Shown here piece by piece: positions 6,350 through 6,619 of a DNA stretch of 6,619 bases. The position numbers and the translations under genes were made by a program. The stretch comes from Eubacteriales bacterium (lineage in GTDB: Bacteria; Bacillota; Clostridia; Peptostreptococcales; Anaerovoracaceae): assembly GCA_029098205.1 (NCBI GenBank), contig JAQXNW010000130.1, positions 1 through 6,619 on the forward strand, written 5' to 3'. The notes beneath the pieces are model-generated. The model saw only the letters and a list, made by a program, of their open reading frames with translations. It was not told where the DNA came from and ran no database searches. How positions within the stretch are numbered: the stretch's first letter is position 1; the number at the start of each line of letters is the position of its first letter.

Positions 6350-6404
6350 AGTCTCAGCCTGTTCCTGGCTCTCCTTTCTATATTTCAAATTGTATTTCAA
6401 ATCA

Positions 6405-6424
6405 ATCGGATATTCATTTCCGAT
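6405..6424. repeat. Palindrome near the predicted LysR start site (possible autoregulatory operator)
   Basis: ATCGGA (6405-6410) and TCCGAT (6419-6424) form perfect 6-bp arms around an 8-bp spacer. The element sits just downstream of the LysR -10 candidate, at its expected transcription start. LysR proteins commonly repress themselves from a site like this. A second inverted repeat, GATATA/TATATC (6422-6438), overlaps the -10. Confidence 0.4.
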
Positions 6425-6430
6425 ATATAT

Positions 6431-6439
6431 AGTATATCA
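6431..6439 (-). promoter_or_regulatory. Candidate extended -10 for the LysR gene
   Basis: The minus strand reads TGATATACT: TATACT (6431-6436) preceded by TG plus one base. There is no good -35 at 17 bp (TTCTTC, 6454-6459), so recognition would rest on the extended -10. The leader would be about 75 nt. Confidence 0.35.
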
Positions 6440-6449
6440 GATTACTGAG

Positions 6450-6478
6450 TTCCGAAGAATGGGAAAAGCAACTATAAT
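6450..6478 (+). promoter_or_regulatory. Candidate promoter for the downstream aminotransferase
   Basis: A perfect TATAAT (6473-6478) lies 17 bp after TTCCGA (6450-6455), a poor -35, which suggests activator dependence. The start site would be near 6485 with a leader of about 55 nt before ATG 6541. Confidence 0.4.
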
Positions 6479-6498
6479 AAAAAAGATCTTTCTATTAT
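6474..6498. repeat. AT-rich near-palindrome over the aminotransferase -10
   Basis: ATAATA (6474-6479) and TATTAT (6493-6498) flank a perfect AAAGATCTTT (6482-6491); the arms are one base out of register. A T6 run follows at 6502-6507. This could be an operator across the -10 and start site, or a weak hairpin. The AT-only outer stem makes an efficient terminator unlikely. Confidence 0.4.
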
Positions 6499-6540
6499 CG
6501 CTTTTTTCTATAACCAATTATTAATTTCAAAGGGGAATTG

Positions 6541-6619
6541 ATGAAATACACCGAAATGACAAAGGAGCAGCGCCAGCAGGAACTTGCGCGTCTGCAGAAA
6601 GAATATAAAGAAGCTTGTG
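6541..6619 (+). CDS. Start of a probable PLP-dependent aminotransferase, cut by window edge
   Basis: Only 26 codons are visible, beginning MKYTEMTKEQRQQELARL and continuing QKEYKEAC. This resembles the N-terminus of a Bacillota class I/II aminotransferase family (aspartate-aminotransferase/MocR-like, PF12897) that often begins with a similar MKYTEMTKEQ helix and a Lys/Glu-rich stretch before its first conserved block. No catalytic residue is in view, so the assignment rests on memory of that N-terminal pattern. AAAGGGG (6529-6535) precedes ATG 6541 by 5 nt, a strong ribosome site, so the gene itself is well supported even if the product is not. It is divergent from the LysR gene, a classical arrangement for a LysR target. 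Confidence 0.55.
   Translation, partial: MKYTEMTKEQRQQELARLQKEYKEAC

Noticed and set aside
6474..6507. Rho-independent terminator made of the AT-rich palindrome plus T6
   Set aside because: The outer stem is entirely A/T with a register slip, and it lies in a divergent spacer where neither gene needs termination; an operator or chance AT-richness fits better.

Overview
The window looks like chromosomal DNA of a Clostridia-type Bacillota, perhaps a gut Lachnospiraceae or a relative. The basis is purine-rich Shine-Dalgarno sequences, mid-range GC coding DNA with AT-rich spacers, and a set of families common there (COG3044 ABC-class ATPase, a MATE exporter close to DinF/MepA, AzlC/AzlD, a short LysR regulator). 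The taxonomic placement is inference. There are seven genes, two of them cut by the window edges. No rRNA, convincing tRNA, CRISPR array, insertion sequence or integrase is visible.

Left part (1-2910): a predicted ABC-class ATPase is read leftwards off the window edge; this frame is easy to miss because longer open frames lie antisense to it. It is divergent from a complete 12-helix MATE exporter (1378-2793). The 272-bp gap between them is the most structured spacer here. It has a minus-strand -10 for the ATPase, an 11-bp perfect inverted repeat flanked by A5 and T5 runs, two overlapping mini-ORFs, and a good promoter for the MATE gene whose -35 lies inside the right arm of the inverted repeat. 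Either a bidirectional terminator/attenuator or an operator would fit. MATE and the next gene converge on a strong two-tier hairpin with A and T tracts.

Middle part (2967-5385): an aldo/keto reductase on the minus strand has an intact catalytic tetrad, but a C-terminal extension without the ferredoxin-type cysteine cluster often seen in its relatives. It is divergent from azlC-azlD, a translationally coupled pair for a two-component branched-chain amino acid exporter. Their back-to-back promoters have their -35 boxes 21 bp apart. An interrupted palindrome lies in this gap, and a second, perfect palindrome covers the azlC -10.

Right part (5386-6619): a LysR-type regulator converges on azlD and is divergent from the start of a likely PLP-dependent aminotransferase that runs off the window. 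The LysR/aminotransferase spacer has promoter-like boxes on both strands and two palindromes. An amino acid exporter, a LysR regulator and an aminotransferase together suggest an amino acid homeostasis locus; the regulatory link is inferred. I see no clearly new multi-gene system. The best leads are the regulatory spacers and the unusual reductase tail.
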